Below, one piece after another: positions 1 through 6,030 of a DNA stretch of 8,356 nt (position 1 is its first letter; every line of letters starts with the position of its first letter). A model generated the notes under the pieces. The model had not been told where the DNA came from. It made no database searches and worked only from the letters and a program-made list of their open reading frames with translations. The position numbers and the translations under genes are program-made. The DNA is taken from NCBI GenBank assembly GCA_021157815.1, contig JAGGVT010000130.1:1-8356 (forward strand), in the 5' to 3' direction. The stretch comes from a bacterium. Its GTDB lineage: Bacteria > JAJVIF01 > JAGGVT01.

Positions 1-40
1 TCACCGAGAGCGGAAATTTCCATGTATCTTATGGACACAA

Positions 41-248
41 TTGAGCAAATATAGACTGATCTTATATAGCCCGGGAAAACTTGGTTAATTCACGCAAACC
101 CCGGCGAGGGGACGCCGGGTTACATGATTGGGCAAATATAGATTGATCTTATATAGATTGTGAAAACGTGGTTAATTCACGCAAATCCCGGCGAAGGGAC
201 GCCGGGTTACATGATTGGGCAAATATAGATTGATCTTATATAGCCCGG
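41..248. repeat. 87-bp direct tandem repeat, 2.3 copies
   Basis: Two complete units lie at 41-127 and 128-214, and a third begins at 215 and is lost after about 248. The two full units differ at about 9 of 87 positions by eye, four of them clustered at unit positions 30-34. The first 29 bases of copy 3 (215-243) match copy 2 exactly, and the next five (CCCGG) match copy 1, so the copies have been shuffled or converted. Each full unit holds a 7-bp GC hairpin (100-119 and 187-206; arms CCCGGCG/CGCCGGG, 6-nt loop). Each copy, including the partial one, has a TTGrGC hexamer 16 nt before TATATA. No reading frame is preserved, as 87 is a multiple of 3 but stops occur, so the array is regulatory or simply repetitive DNA, not coding. 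Confidence 0.93.
215..242 (+). promoter_or_regulatory. candidate promoter (third copy) for the HD-GYP gene
   Basis: TTGGGC (215-220) and TATATA (237-242) are separated by 16 nt, a plausible sigma70-type arrangement. The same pair occurs at 41-46/63-68 (TTGAGC) and 128-133/150-155, one in each 87-bp unit. The copy at 215 is closest to the gene and would give a leader of about 115 nt holding all or most of the three 40-bp hairpins. The -35 is imperfect and the assignment is inference from spacing alone. Confidence 0.35.
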
Positions 249-360
249 CTTCTCATTAACCGGGTAAATGGCAAAGACCGTAACCCGGTTTCTCATTAAC
301 CGGGAAAACAGTAGAGACCGTAGCCCGGGAATCCATTTCCCGGGAAAGTGGTGGAGATAT
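241..360 (+). repeat. 40-bp tandem hairpin repeat, 3 copies
   Basis: Three units of exactly 40 bp lie head to tail at 241-280, 281-320 and 321-360. Units 1 and 2 share the central TCTCATTAACCGGG and the end GAGACCG or AAGACCG; unit 3 is more diverged. Each unit carries a hairpin at the same place: 244-264 (5 bp plus one pair past a mismatch), 284-304 (7 bp, CCCGGTT/AACCGGG) and 324-344 (8 bp, CCCGGGAA/TTCCCGGG). At stem columns 6 and 7 the pairs are T-A and T-A in unit 2 but G-C and A-T in unit 3, so both sides changed together. The last unit contains the ribosome binding site of the HD-GYP gene. The array therefore becomes the 5' leader if transcription starts upstream of it. Confidence 0.92.
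353..356 (+). promoter_or_regulatory. Shine-Dalgarno of the HD-GYP gene, inside the last 40-bp repeat
   Basis: GGAG lies 8 nt before the ATG at 365 and supports that start. It sits in the divergent 3' end of repeat unit 3, where units 1 and 2 have AAAG or AGAG instead. It is only 8 nt after the 8-bp hairpin at 324-344, close enough for the hairpin to influence ribosome access. Confidence 0.7.
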
Positions 361-364
361 AAGA

Positions 365-1429
365 ATGAAACGCAAAGAGATCCTGCTTCAGATAATAAAA
401 GACCTGAAGAAAATCACCGTGATGGAAAATTCACCGGAGGTGCTCAGCCGTCTTATCCTCGATAAACTGGTTTCATATCTTGGATGCGAAGTAGGGGACA
501 TTCTCCTTTTCAATAACGACCTTGGACTTCTCTTCTTCCAGAATTCAATCGGGCGTGATATTGAGGTCAACCTGGCGGACAGCAAGAACACACTGCCGAA
601 CGAGGCTTTGCGTCTCGGTGAGGTTAAAATGGTCGCCGACATTTCCAAAACCGAGTATTCGTCGCTGTCACGAAAAGCTGTCAGCCAGATGGCTGTTCCG
701 ATAATACTTGGCGGCAAGGTGTATGGAGTTTTAAATTTCGAGAGTTACAAACCTGATTTCTTTAACGATAATCATCTTGAAGCGGTTGAAATATTGGGCT
801 TGTCGCTTGGATTCATCCTTGAAAAGGCCGAACTTCGAGAGGAGATATTCAACCTGCATCAGGGACTACTAAAACTACTGGTAAAAGTGCCGGAGAAGGT
901 CGAACCCAATTATCCCGAACACGCGCAGAGAGTTGCCAAACTCGCGCGCATGATCGCTGAAAATATGGGCTTAAATCCTGATGAAATCGCCGATGCTGAA
1001 GAGGCCGGACTGCTCCACGATATCGGCAAAACCCAGATTGACGGCGTTATCCTGTCAAAACCCGGCAAACTCAGCGCGCAGGAATTCGAGGAGGTCAAAC
1101 GCCATACTGTACTCGGACGGCTTATCCTCAAACCGATTGGTTTCATGGGCTCCATTCTTGAAGCGATAGAACATCACCACGAAAGATTCGACGGCGCCGG
1201 ATATCCCCACGGGCTTAAGGGAGAGGAAATTCCGCTTCTGGCAAGAGTGCTCGCGGTTGCGGAGGCGTATGACGGCATGGTTACGGTAAAATCCTACGCC
1301 GAGCCTTTGACATCAGAGGAAGCTCTCAACGAGATAAAAATCGGCAGGGGAACCGCATTTGATCCCCAGGTAGTCGATGCCTTCCTCGGCGCGATAAGCG
1401 AGGAAATCGAGGAATCAGTCGAATCGTAA
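365..1429 (+). CDS. GAF domain / HD-GYP domain protein, putative cyclic di-GMP phosphodiesterase
   Basis: A 354-aa cytoplasmic protein with no signal peptide or membrane segment. Residues about 20-155 form a GAF sensor domain, shown by the typical core near 110-126 (VPIILGGKVYGVLNFES) and the following PDFFND. Residues about 175-345 form an HD-GYP domain: H186, H218-D219 and K222 (HDIGK), H247, H271-H272-E273, and the GYP loop D276-G-x-G-Y280-P281 followed by HGLKGEEIP. These are the metal and substrate residues of phosphodiesterases that hydrolyse cyclic di-GMP, so activity is likely. In the later motif usually written A-D-x-Y/F-D-A, this protein reads AEAYDGM (299-305), with E300 in place of the usual metal-binding aspartate. 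The familiar RPYR segment after it is replaced by KSYAEP. There is no receiver domain, so the GAF domain is the likely input; its ligand is unknown. The gene stands alone behind a repeat-rich leader and converges on the operon to its right. Confidence 0.93.
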   Translation: MKRKEILLQIIKDLKKITVMENSPEVLSRLILDKLVSYLGCEVGDILLFNNDLGLLFFQNSIGRDIEVNLADSKNTLPNEALRLGEVKMVADISKTEYSSLSRKAVSQMAVPIILGGKVYGVLNFESYKPDFFNDNHLEAVEILGLSLGFILEKAELREEIFNLHQGLLKLLVKVPEKVEPNYPEHAQRVAKLARMIAENMGLNPDEIADAEEAGLLHDIGKTQIDGVILSKPGKLSAQEFEEVKRHTVLGRLILKPIGFMGSILEAIEHHHERFDGAGYPHGLKGEEIPLLARVLAVAEAYDGMVTVKSYAEPLTSEEALNEIKIGRGTAFDPQVVDAFLGAISEEIEESVES

Positions 1430-1473
1430 AATCGTGAATTATAAATCCTGAATTCAGTTGATAATATACGGCA

Positions 1474-1500
1474 AAAGGGCTAATTCTATTAGCCCTTTCT
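1474..1500 (+). terminator. Rho-independent terminator, possibly bidirectional
   Basis: A perfect 10-bp stem (AAAGGGCTAA at 1474-1483, TTAGCCCTTT at 1489-1498) with a 5-nt loop lies 45 nt after the HD-GYP stop codon. On the plus strand the stem ends in TTTCT. On the minus strand it ends in TTTT, because AAAA precedes the stem on the plus strand. It could therefore stop transcription from both sides, as expected between convergent genes, although it lies about 360 bp beyond the end of the leftward operon. Confidence 0.75.
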
Positions 1501-1540
1501 GCATGAATGATAAAATAATTGAAAATCCCGTATTTTTACC

Positions 1541-1585
1541 GGTGTCAGAGCCCTTGATAATGGTATTGTCAAGGGCTCTGACACC
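1541..1585. repeat. 45-nt near-perfect hairpin
   Basis: The arms at 1541-1557 and 1569-1585 are perfect 17-bp reverse complements, beginning GGTGTCAGAG and ending CTCTGACACC. Inside them a G-T wobble (1558/1568) and three more pairs leave a 3-nt loop (GGT, 1562-1564). No T run follows on either strand, so it is not an ordinary terminator. The tips GGTGTCAGA recur inverted at 1713-1721. This kind of foldback is known from REP sequences and from the ends of IS200/IS605-type elements, but no transposase is present here. Confidence 0.88.
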
Positions 1586-1708
1586 TATATCCCAAGTAAA
1601 TTTCAAATGCCATATATAGTAAAGATTGTCTACCGGTCTGTTCATGCCTCACAGCATCATTGTGCAATTAATATGAAGGAGTCCGACACCCTACATTAGG
1701 AGACTCAA

Positions 1709-1721
1709 GGTGTCTGACACC
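1709..1721. repeat. 13-bp palindrome GGTGTCTGACACC
   Basis: Six-base arms with a single central T form a perfect palindrome. It shares the GGTGTC/GACACC core with the long hairpin at 1541-1585 and with GTCCGACACC at 1681-1690. It marks the right end of the candidate REP-like element. Confidence 0.7.
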
Positions 1722-1857
1722 GGCTTTTCTTCAAAAATATACCGCCAGATTTTACCGAAAATGAGGGCAAAAACGGATGCAAATCGAACACGATATAGAA
1801 TCGTTTATCATTCCCTTCCGTAAATGAGTGCCAAGTATCAATGCCTTGCCTAAAAAA

Positions 1858-2991
1858 CTATTCCACATCGTAATAACGCAGGAAAACGTCGGCGTCTTCA
1901 TCTTCACGTTTTTCCATGCAGAAAAGCCTCGTTCCCGTATCTGTCGGAACCGCGATGATGTTGACAAGCGGCTTGTCGCTCACCTCAATAAACCTGTGCG
2001 AGTAATCATCCAGGTTTATCTCAAGAACTATTCCTGTGTCTAGATAGTTTGGGTATTCAGGAAATGGAGAATTAATTAAATCTTTCATATTGGTTGTGGC
2101 GAATATTTTATGATGGCGTTTATCAATGGTGACTTCATCGATCATTGGTTCACCCAAATCAAGTATTTCCACGATTTCATCTGTTTGGGTGTCAACGACC
2201 ATCATGTCGGGGCTTGGATCCTGCTCATGATAACACTCACCTAAAAAAAACAACCTGCCATCATCAAGCATGAAAAGCTGGCTTGATGACATAATGGTCA
2301 TTATAGAGGTAAGATGAGTCAGGTCCTGTGTGTCATAGACTGATATCGCGTAAAACATTTGCTTTGGACCGTAACTATAAGGCCTGCCTGATGATGATTC
2401 CTCGGTGTTCGGGCTTGGAACAGTAAAATTCGATTTATCACTGATGTAAATCTTCCTGTCATCGAGTGAGATTGCTATTGCATCGCATTGTCCTCGTTGC
2501 GAGATATCCGCGACGACTTCGAAATCCTCAATATCAATCTTGTATAGTGTGGCTGTTTCATAACCACTGTAAACGAAAGCGGTTTTTTGATTATGGTCAA
2601 CAAATAAAGAATTAAAATTCTTGTCAAATTCTATCCCAGCAAGAATCTCTCCAGTCTTGAAATCAATTTTTCTTAACGCACCAGACTCAATATATCCCCT
2701 TTCATCGGATTGGTCGGCGAATACCAGTAATAAGCCACTTGACTTAAGATAGAAGATGTTGTCGATGAAGTCATCTAAAACAATAAGTTTCTCCTCTGTG
2801 AAATCTAATGGATTGCATATTTTTAACAGCGATTTTTCGATCTCCTCATTAAATTGGATAAAAATCACTCTATCAAGTTCTGAGGAATAAATGATTCTAT
2901 TTGTGAATTCTTCTAGTTGGATAGTTCCGTTGTCTGCACAAGCGTTCGCGGATAATACAATAAGAATCAGTGTCGCAATAATCCATCTCAT
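1858..2991 (-). CDS. exported beta-propeller-like (YVTN-type) protein
   Basis: A 377-aa protein beginning with an export signal: Arg2, a hydrophobic stretch at 4-15, then the small-residue region SANACADN. Cleavage after A17 by signal peptidase I, or lipid attachment at C18 (ANAC, a weak lipobox), are both possible. The mature part is a run of short beta-rich units. Segments such as ALRKIDFKTGEILAGIEFD (105-123), TLYKIDIEDFEVVADIS (148-164), ISLDDRKIYISDKS (174-187), MMVVDTQTDEIVEILDLGE (263-281) and IVLEINLDDYSHRFIEV (321-337) look like blades of a YVTN/WD-like propeller. No catalytic signature was seen, so it is best read as a binding or scaffold protein outside the cytoplasm. Its ATG overlaps the stop of the upstream TPR gene (ATGA, 2988-2991), with GGAG at 3000-3003, 8 nt before the ATG; translation is probably coupled. 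It is the last gene of the operon. The fold assignment is inference from sequence pattern. Confidence 0.83.
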   Translation of the reverse strand: MRWIIATLILIVLSANACADNGTIQLEEFTNRIIYSSELDRVIFIQFNEEIEKSLLKICNPLDFTEEKLIVLDDFIDNIFYLKSSGLLLVFADQSDERGYIESGALRKIDFKTGEILAGIEFDKNFNSLFVDHNQKTAFVYSGYETATLYKIDIEDFEVVADISQRGQCDAIAISLDDRKIYISDKSNFTVPSPNTEESSSGRPYSYGPKQMFYAISVYDTQDLTHLTSIMTIMSSSQLFMLDDGRLFFLGECYHEQDPSPDMMVVDTQTDEIVEILDLGEPMIDEVTIDKRHHKIFATTNMKDLINSPFPEYPNYLDTGIVLEINLDDYSHRFIEVSDKPLVNIIAVPTDTGTRLFCMEKREDEDADVFLRYYDVE

Positions 2992-5846
2992 TGTGTCTTC
3001 TCCTTTGAAGTAACCAAGGGATATTTACAGAAATATATATCATTATGAACAATCATTCTTAAATTAATTAGCTCATCCTCGGTTAATTCATACCCCGCCT
3101 CGATTCTCAACCTGTCTATTTCGTTCAGTACATCAGCCAATATTCTATTTAAATAGCAATTGCCCAGAACTTTCAACGCCAGATTAAATCTACCCGCTTC
3201 CGCAAATCTTATCGCGGAAGAATAAATCTGATCTCCATATCCGCTCGAGTTTTTTTTAGCGGCCATTTCAAACATCTCATAAGCTTTATCGTATTTTTGG
3301 TAATCAAGAAGGATTTCAACAAGAGGCATGGTACTCATCACAGGAGGATATCCGGGCTGTGTAAGGAAATCAGCCGCCTGCTGAATATTGCCGTTGGCGA
3401 CATATCCATAGGCGATTGCTGTTTTAAAAGAGTAAACGTTTATTTCAATCCAGTAGAGCGATTTAATTTCCTTTGCGCGTTCGATACAGCCAATCTCGGC
3501 AAAAGCCAGGGATAACTGATAGAATGATTTGCTCCGTTCCAGTGTTCCTTTCAAAACCAAATCAAGTCCCAGTTCATGCGCTTTCTCAAGTATCTCTTCA
3601 GCTTTTTCTTTATAACCGTGAAATGAATACTGCTTTGCGAGAATCAGCAGATTGTCGAATTTGCCTTTGCTGTCTTTTTCTGCAATAAGATTTTGGTATT
3701 TGTCGCCTAGATATTCATCAACCGTAACTCCGGCTTCTGCCTGGGTTATTTCCACTCTTGATTTCGATTTTCTGTCCATTATTGATTTTAATTTTGTGGG
3801 ACTATAATACTTTTCGTCAACAGTTGATGTGATATACAAAACGAGTGCGGGGATATCATCAATGGCAAGTGAATCAACTTTATTTTTCTTTGATTTTAAA
3901 CTGATTCGATGTTTATGCGTCATAACTGTCGCAACTGCTTTCTCACAGATTTTCAGCTCATTCTTCTCATTGAATTTTCTGGAATTTGCGAAATGAGCCA
4001 ACGCTTCGATTATGCAATCAAATGGCAGCCTGTCATTGTTTTTCTCCTGTTCGAAGACGATATTCAAAGCCGTGTTGTAATCACCAAGGCTGGCATACTC
4101 ATACGCGATTTCATTATAAGGGTTGGTGTCGCTGCTTAAATAACCGTGTTGCTTCGTGTTTTTCATTATCTCAAGCGCTTTGTCAGGATGGTGATTCTCA
4201 ATGAGTTTTTCAATCAGCCTGATTATTTCCATCGATGGATATGAATAACTATCCTCCTTTATCCCTTTGGCGATTTCGTAAGCCTCGTCAATCTTATTCT
4301 TGTTCAGCAAATTTTTTAATTTAACAAATAATAATGTCCCAGAAGAGGATTTACTATTCGCGTATTTCAGGGCAACATAATTAATCATGATGCTGTTGTT
4401 GCCAAATTCGCCATAAACAGCATTGAGAGCATCTCTCGGTATGCCGGGTTGCAGATAAGAGCCTTCATCTTTGGGGAATATCTCAACGCTTCTGTCAAAC
4501 AGCGATTTTGCTTTGTCATTCGCTCCCGCACACAAATAACAGGATGCAAGTATGAAATACTCATTCTCCAATTTATCTTCAGGGTAGTTCCTGTCCTGAT
4601 AAGATTTCAGTTTTTTATCAGTAATTTCAATCGCTGTTTCTTTGTGCCCTAATTCAACAAGAGCGGATATCGGAAAGTAAATAGCTTTTATATTGATTGT
4701 CTCGGCGATATCCGGTTTGGAAAATCGCAAATCATTGAAGATTATTTCCTCCGCGAGTTTTGTGTTGCCAATCCTATGAAAAGCAACCGCCAGTTTTGAA
4801 AGCATTCTGCAGCGCTCATAATAACTTGTTGTGGCTTTTTCGGATTGATAAAGCGAATTAAGAAATTCAATTAGAACTTCTGTGTCTGAGATTTTATCAA
4901 GCTTATCAAGCTTATCAAGCACAAAAAAAACTGCATCGGAACGTATGTTGTTCAATTTCACGAGAGGGATAGCCTTAACACACAAATCGAATTGATTATT
5001 TTGAGCAAATCGTTTAATCGATGCAATAGGCAATTTATTACTGCCATACTCAGAGTTATCCTCAAGACGGGAGAACATCTCAAGCGCAATGTCGTGTTCA
5101 CCAGTGTCAGCGAACATGAACATAAGTTCCTGGTATTCCTTGTGAGGACTTCCGGCAGAGCAGTTATCCATGATGCCATGCGTTTCAGTTATGAGTTCAA
5201 CGGCTTTTTGAGTGTTACCAAGATTTAGCTGGCATTTCGCCGCAAGAATCAATCCGGCTGTAACTTCATTTTTATCAGTAAATGTCCTTGCTCTTTTTTC
5301 AGCAGATTCACTGATGTTCTTTGCAAGGTCATTCCTGCCCAAATTGCAGCTGGTTTTGACAATGTCGGGCAGGCATTTATCGTTATTCTGGCTGCTGACA
5401 AAGAGCATGCACTGGATAATGTCGCTTTCCGCGTCTTTCACAGCGTTATGTGTTAGTTCGGGAAGGACGTCATATACAAAGTCATGATAACTGATATTCG
5501 GATTGAATCCCGCGTCATCCTTTACGTTTAAGGGAATTGGGTTTTGCTTGTTATCTCCGTACTTACTCGCATATTTTATAAGCGCTTCTCTGTAATATAA
5601 AAGCGACAATGAGTTTGAAAACTCTTGCGCACCAACAGCGAGTTCAAAATGCCTTTGCGATTCCAGCAACCGCCAGTCAAAACGCGGTTCTTCACGCGAT
5701 TGCCTCGCTTTGCTCAAATCGTTCAGCTCACGTTCGAATGGTGTCAAAGACTTATCGGATTTCTGCTCCGCCGACATGGTTGTGGCACAGAAACAAAGCA
5801 TGATTAACAAACTCATAGTGAGAATATGGAATTTTCGAATCAACAT
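2988..5846 (-). CDS. exported TPR-like helical-repeat protein
   Basis: A 952-aa protein. The longest open frame begins 5 codons earlier at 5861, but GGAGG lies inside those codons, 8 nt before the ATG at 5846. Starting at 5846 also gives a proper signal peptide: Arg4-Lys5, a hydrophobic core at 8-23 and likely cleavage near SA/EQ at 26-27. The mature protein is almost all helical, with degenerate tetratricopeptide-like hairpins. Examples fall near 196-221 (LGNTQKAVELI), 346-372 (IGNTKLAEEII), 427-458 (AGANDKAKSLFDRSVEIFP), 578-601 (LGDYNTALNIV), 732-759 (GYKEKAEEILEKAHEL), 775-795, 814-830 (NGNIQQAADFL), 848-863 (KYDKAYEMFEMAA) and 876-896 (AGRFNLALKVLG). Residues about 645-725 look less repetitive. 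TPR arrays bind other proteins; no enzyme motif was seen. A tandem LDKLDKLDK (310-318) is encoded by three 9-bp repeats. It is the first gene of a two-gene operon with the propeller gene, and its codons look more AT-rich than those of the HD-GYP gene. Confidence 0.87.
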   Translation of the reverse strand: MLIRKFHILTMSLLIMLCFCATTMSAEQKSDKSLTPFERELNDLSKARQSREEPRFDWRLLESQRHFELAVGAQEFSNSLSLLYYREALIKYASKYGDNKQNPIPLNVKDDAGFNPNISYHDFVYDVLPELTHNAVKDAESDIIQCMLFVSSQNNDKCLPDIVKTSCNLGRNDLAKNISESAEKRARTFTDKNEVTAGLILAAKCQLNLGNTQKAVELITETHGIMDNCSAGSPHKEYQELMFMFADTGEHDIALEMFSRLEDNSEYGSNKLPIASIKRFAQNNQFDLCVKAIPLVKLNNIRSDAVFFVLDKLDKLDKISDTEVLIEFLNSLYQSEKATTSYYERCRMLSKLAVAFHRIGNTKLAEEIIFNDLRFSKPDIAETINIKAIYFPISALVELGHKETAIEITDKKLKSYQDRNYPEDKLENEYFILASCYLCAGANDKAKSLFDRSVEIFPKDEGSYLQPGIPRDALNAVYGEFGNNSIMINYVALKYANSKSSSGTLLFVKLKNLLNKNKIDEAYEIAKGIKEDSYSYPSMEIIRLIEKLIENHHPDKALEIMKNTKQHGYLSSDTNPYNEIAYEYASLGDYNTALNIVFEQEKNNDRLPFDCIIEALAHFANSRKFNEKNELKICEKAVATVMTHKHRISLKSKKNKVDSLAIDDIPALVLYITSTVDEKYYSPTKLKSIMDRKSKSRVEITQAEAGVTVDEYLGDKYQNLIAEKDSKGKFDNLLILAKQYSFHGYKEKAEEILEKAHELGLDLVLKGTLERSKSFYQLSLAFAEIGCIERAKEIKSLYWIEINVYSFKTAIAYGYVANGNIQQAADFLTQPGYPPVMSTMPLVEILLDYQKYDKAYEMFEMAAKKNSSGYGDQIYSSAIRFAEAGRFNLALKVLGNCYLNRILADVLNEIDRLRIEAGYELTEDELINLRMIVHNDIYFCKYPLVTSKEKTQ
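3000..3003 (-). promoter_or_regulatory. Shine-Dalgarno of the propeller gene, inside the TPR gene
   Basis: On the minus strand AAAGGAGA precedes the ATG at 2991, with 8 nt between GGAG and ATG. It overlaps the last codons of the upstream gene, which ends in the ATGA overlap. This supports translational coupling and the chosen start. Confidence 0.75.
4894..4920 (-). repeat. 9-bp coding repeat x3 beside a T8 run
   Basis: TTATCAAGC is repeated exactly three times (plus strand 4894-4920) and encodes Leu-Asp-Lys three times within the TPR protein. On the plus strand, AC and then eight As follow immediately (4921-4930), encoding Phe-Phe. The 9-bp unit keeps the frame if copy number changes; the homopolymer would not. 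Confidence 0.85.
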
Positions 5847-5854
5847 GGCATAAT

Positions 5855-5859
5855 CCTCC
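5855..5859 (-). promoter_or_regulatory. Shine-Dalgarno GGAGG that decides the TPR start
   Basis: GGAGG on the minus strand lies 8 nt before the ATG at 5846 and just inside the alternative upstream ATG at 5861. It would be useless for the latter, since it lies downstream of it. The start at 5846 is preferred. Confidence 0.85.
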
Positions 5860-5889
5860 ATTCACAGAGAATGCATTCACAGAGAATGC
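5860..5889 (-). repeat. 15-bp perfect tandem repeat in the operon leader
   Basis: ATTCACAGAGAATGC occurs twice with no gap (plus strand 5860-5874 and 5875-5889). The junction also makes a hairpin, GCATTC (5873-5878) with GAATGC (5884-5889) and a 5-nt loop. On the coding strand the repeat abuts the GGAGG of the TPR gene directly, so it lies in the 5' untranslated leader if the TATAAT box upstream is used. It could be a paired protein-binding site or a translational control element. Confidence 0.88.
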
Positions 5890-5901
5890 GCATATAATGA
5901 G

Positions 5902-5907
5902 ATTATA
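5902..5907 (-). promoter_or_regulatory. candidate -10 box of the TPR/propeller operon
   Basis: A perfect TATAAT on the minus strand lies about 55 nt before the TPR start. A second TATAAT on the same strand is at 5917-5922. Neither has a convincing TTGACA-like -35 at 16-18 nt, so the promoter may need an activator or another sigma factor. The area (5890-5922) is very AT-rich, which makes chance matches more likely. Confidence 0.4.
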
Positions 5908-6016
5908 ATAACCTTAATTATACTTGGACTGCGTAGAAAGAGGAATAGTTTGCGGCAACGGATATTAATCCCGATTGCTCAGAATGACAGATAAACCTGG
6001 CTCTATGGCATTTATC

Positions 6017-6030
6017 CCCGTATTTACGGG
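6017..6030 (-). other. small hairpin across a stop codon
   Basis: On the minus strand CCCGT/ACGGG (five pairs, AAAT loop) encloses the TAA stop at 6024-6026 of the PKD/propeller gene. No T run follows, so it is a poor Rho-independent terminator. It may be chance, or a 3'-end stabilising stem. Confidence 0.35.

Larger units (their letters stand above)
1539..1723. mobile_element. candidate 185-bp REP/MITE-like element
   Basis: The ends are an 11-bp perfect inverted repeat, CCGGTGTCAGA (1539-1549) and TCTGACACCGG (1713-1723). The left end is also part of the 45-nt hairpin. The right end is part of the small palindrome GGTGTCTGACACC (1709-1721). A further related sequence, GTCCGACACC, lies at 1681-1690 beside an inverted GAGTC/GACTC pair (1679-1683, 1702-1706). 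The element has no coding capacity and no clear target-site duplication. From general knowledge, GTGTC/GACAC-type palindromes occur as dispersed repeats mobilised by Y1 (REP-associated) transposases; applying that here is inference. Copies elsewhere in the genome would confirm it. Confidence 0.5.
1430..1857. other. 428-bp gap between convergent genes
   Basis: This gap between two converging genes holds no convincing gene. From left to right it has a terminator-like hairpin (1474-1498), a long near-perfect hairpin (1541-1585) and the right border of a REP/MITE-like element (1709-1723). The final part, 1724-1857, shows neither a repeat nor a good terminator for the leftward operon. A run of six Ts follows the stop at 1858 on the minus strand, but no stable stem precedes it. 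A 63-codon open frame on the minus strand at 1454-1645 runs through both hairpins and is not believed. Confidence 0.75.
5847..6023. other. 177-bp intergenic leader
   Basis: The gap between two same-strand genes contains the ribosome binding site, the 15-bp repeat and the AT-rich promoter-like zone described separately. The stretch from about 5930 to 6016 shows no further repeat or stem. No hairpin followed by a T run was seen that would end transcription of the gene to its right, so partial read-through into the TPR operon cannot be excluded. Confidence 0.6.

Noticed and set aside
1-54. Possible 3' end of an upstream plus-strand gene (frames closing at 42-44 or 52-54).
   Set aside because: Only 13-17 codons are visible, two frames are equally possible, and the end overlaps the start of the 87-bp repeat. 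No family can be recognised from so little.
41-360. CRISPR array.
   Set aside because: The repeats are contiguous units without unique spacers, of two different lengths, with no cas gene nearby.
241-360. Series of Rho-independent terminators upstream of the HD-GYP gene.
   Set aside because: None of the hairpins is followed by a T run; each is followed by an A-rich or mixed sequence.
268-465. 65-codon open frame on the plus strand.
   Set aside because: It starts in the 40-bp repeat, has no ribosome site and overlaps the HD-GYP gene in another frame.
1454-1645. 63-codon open frame on the minus strand.
   Set aside because: It runs through the terminator hairpin and the long foldback, which explain its sequence better than coding does.
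5847-5861. ATG at 5861 as the start of the TPR protein, giving 957 residues.
   Set aside because: GGAGG lies downstream of this ATG and correctly spaced for the one at 5846, which also gives a cleaner signal peptide.
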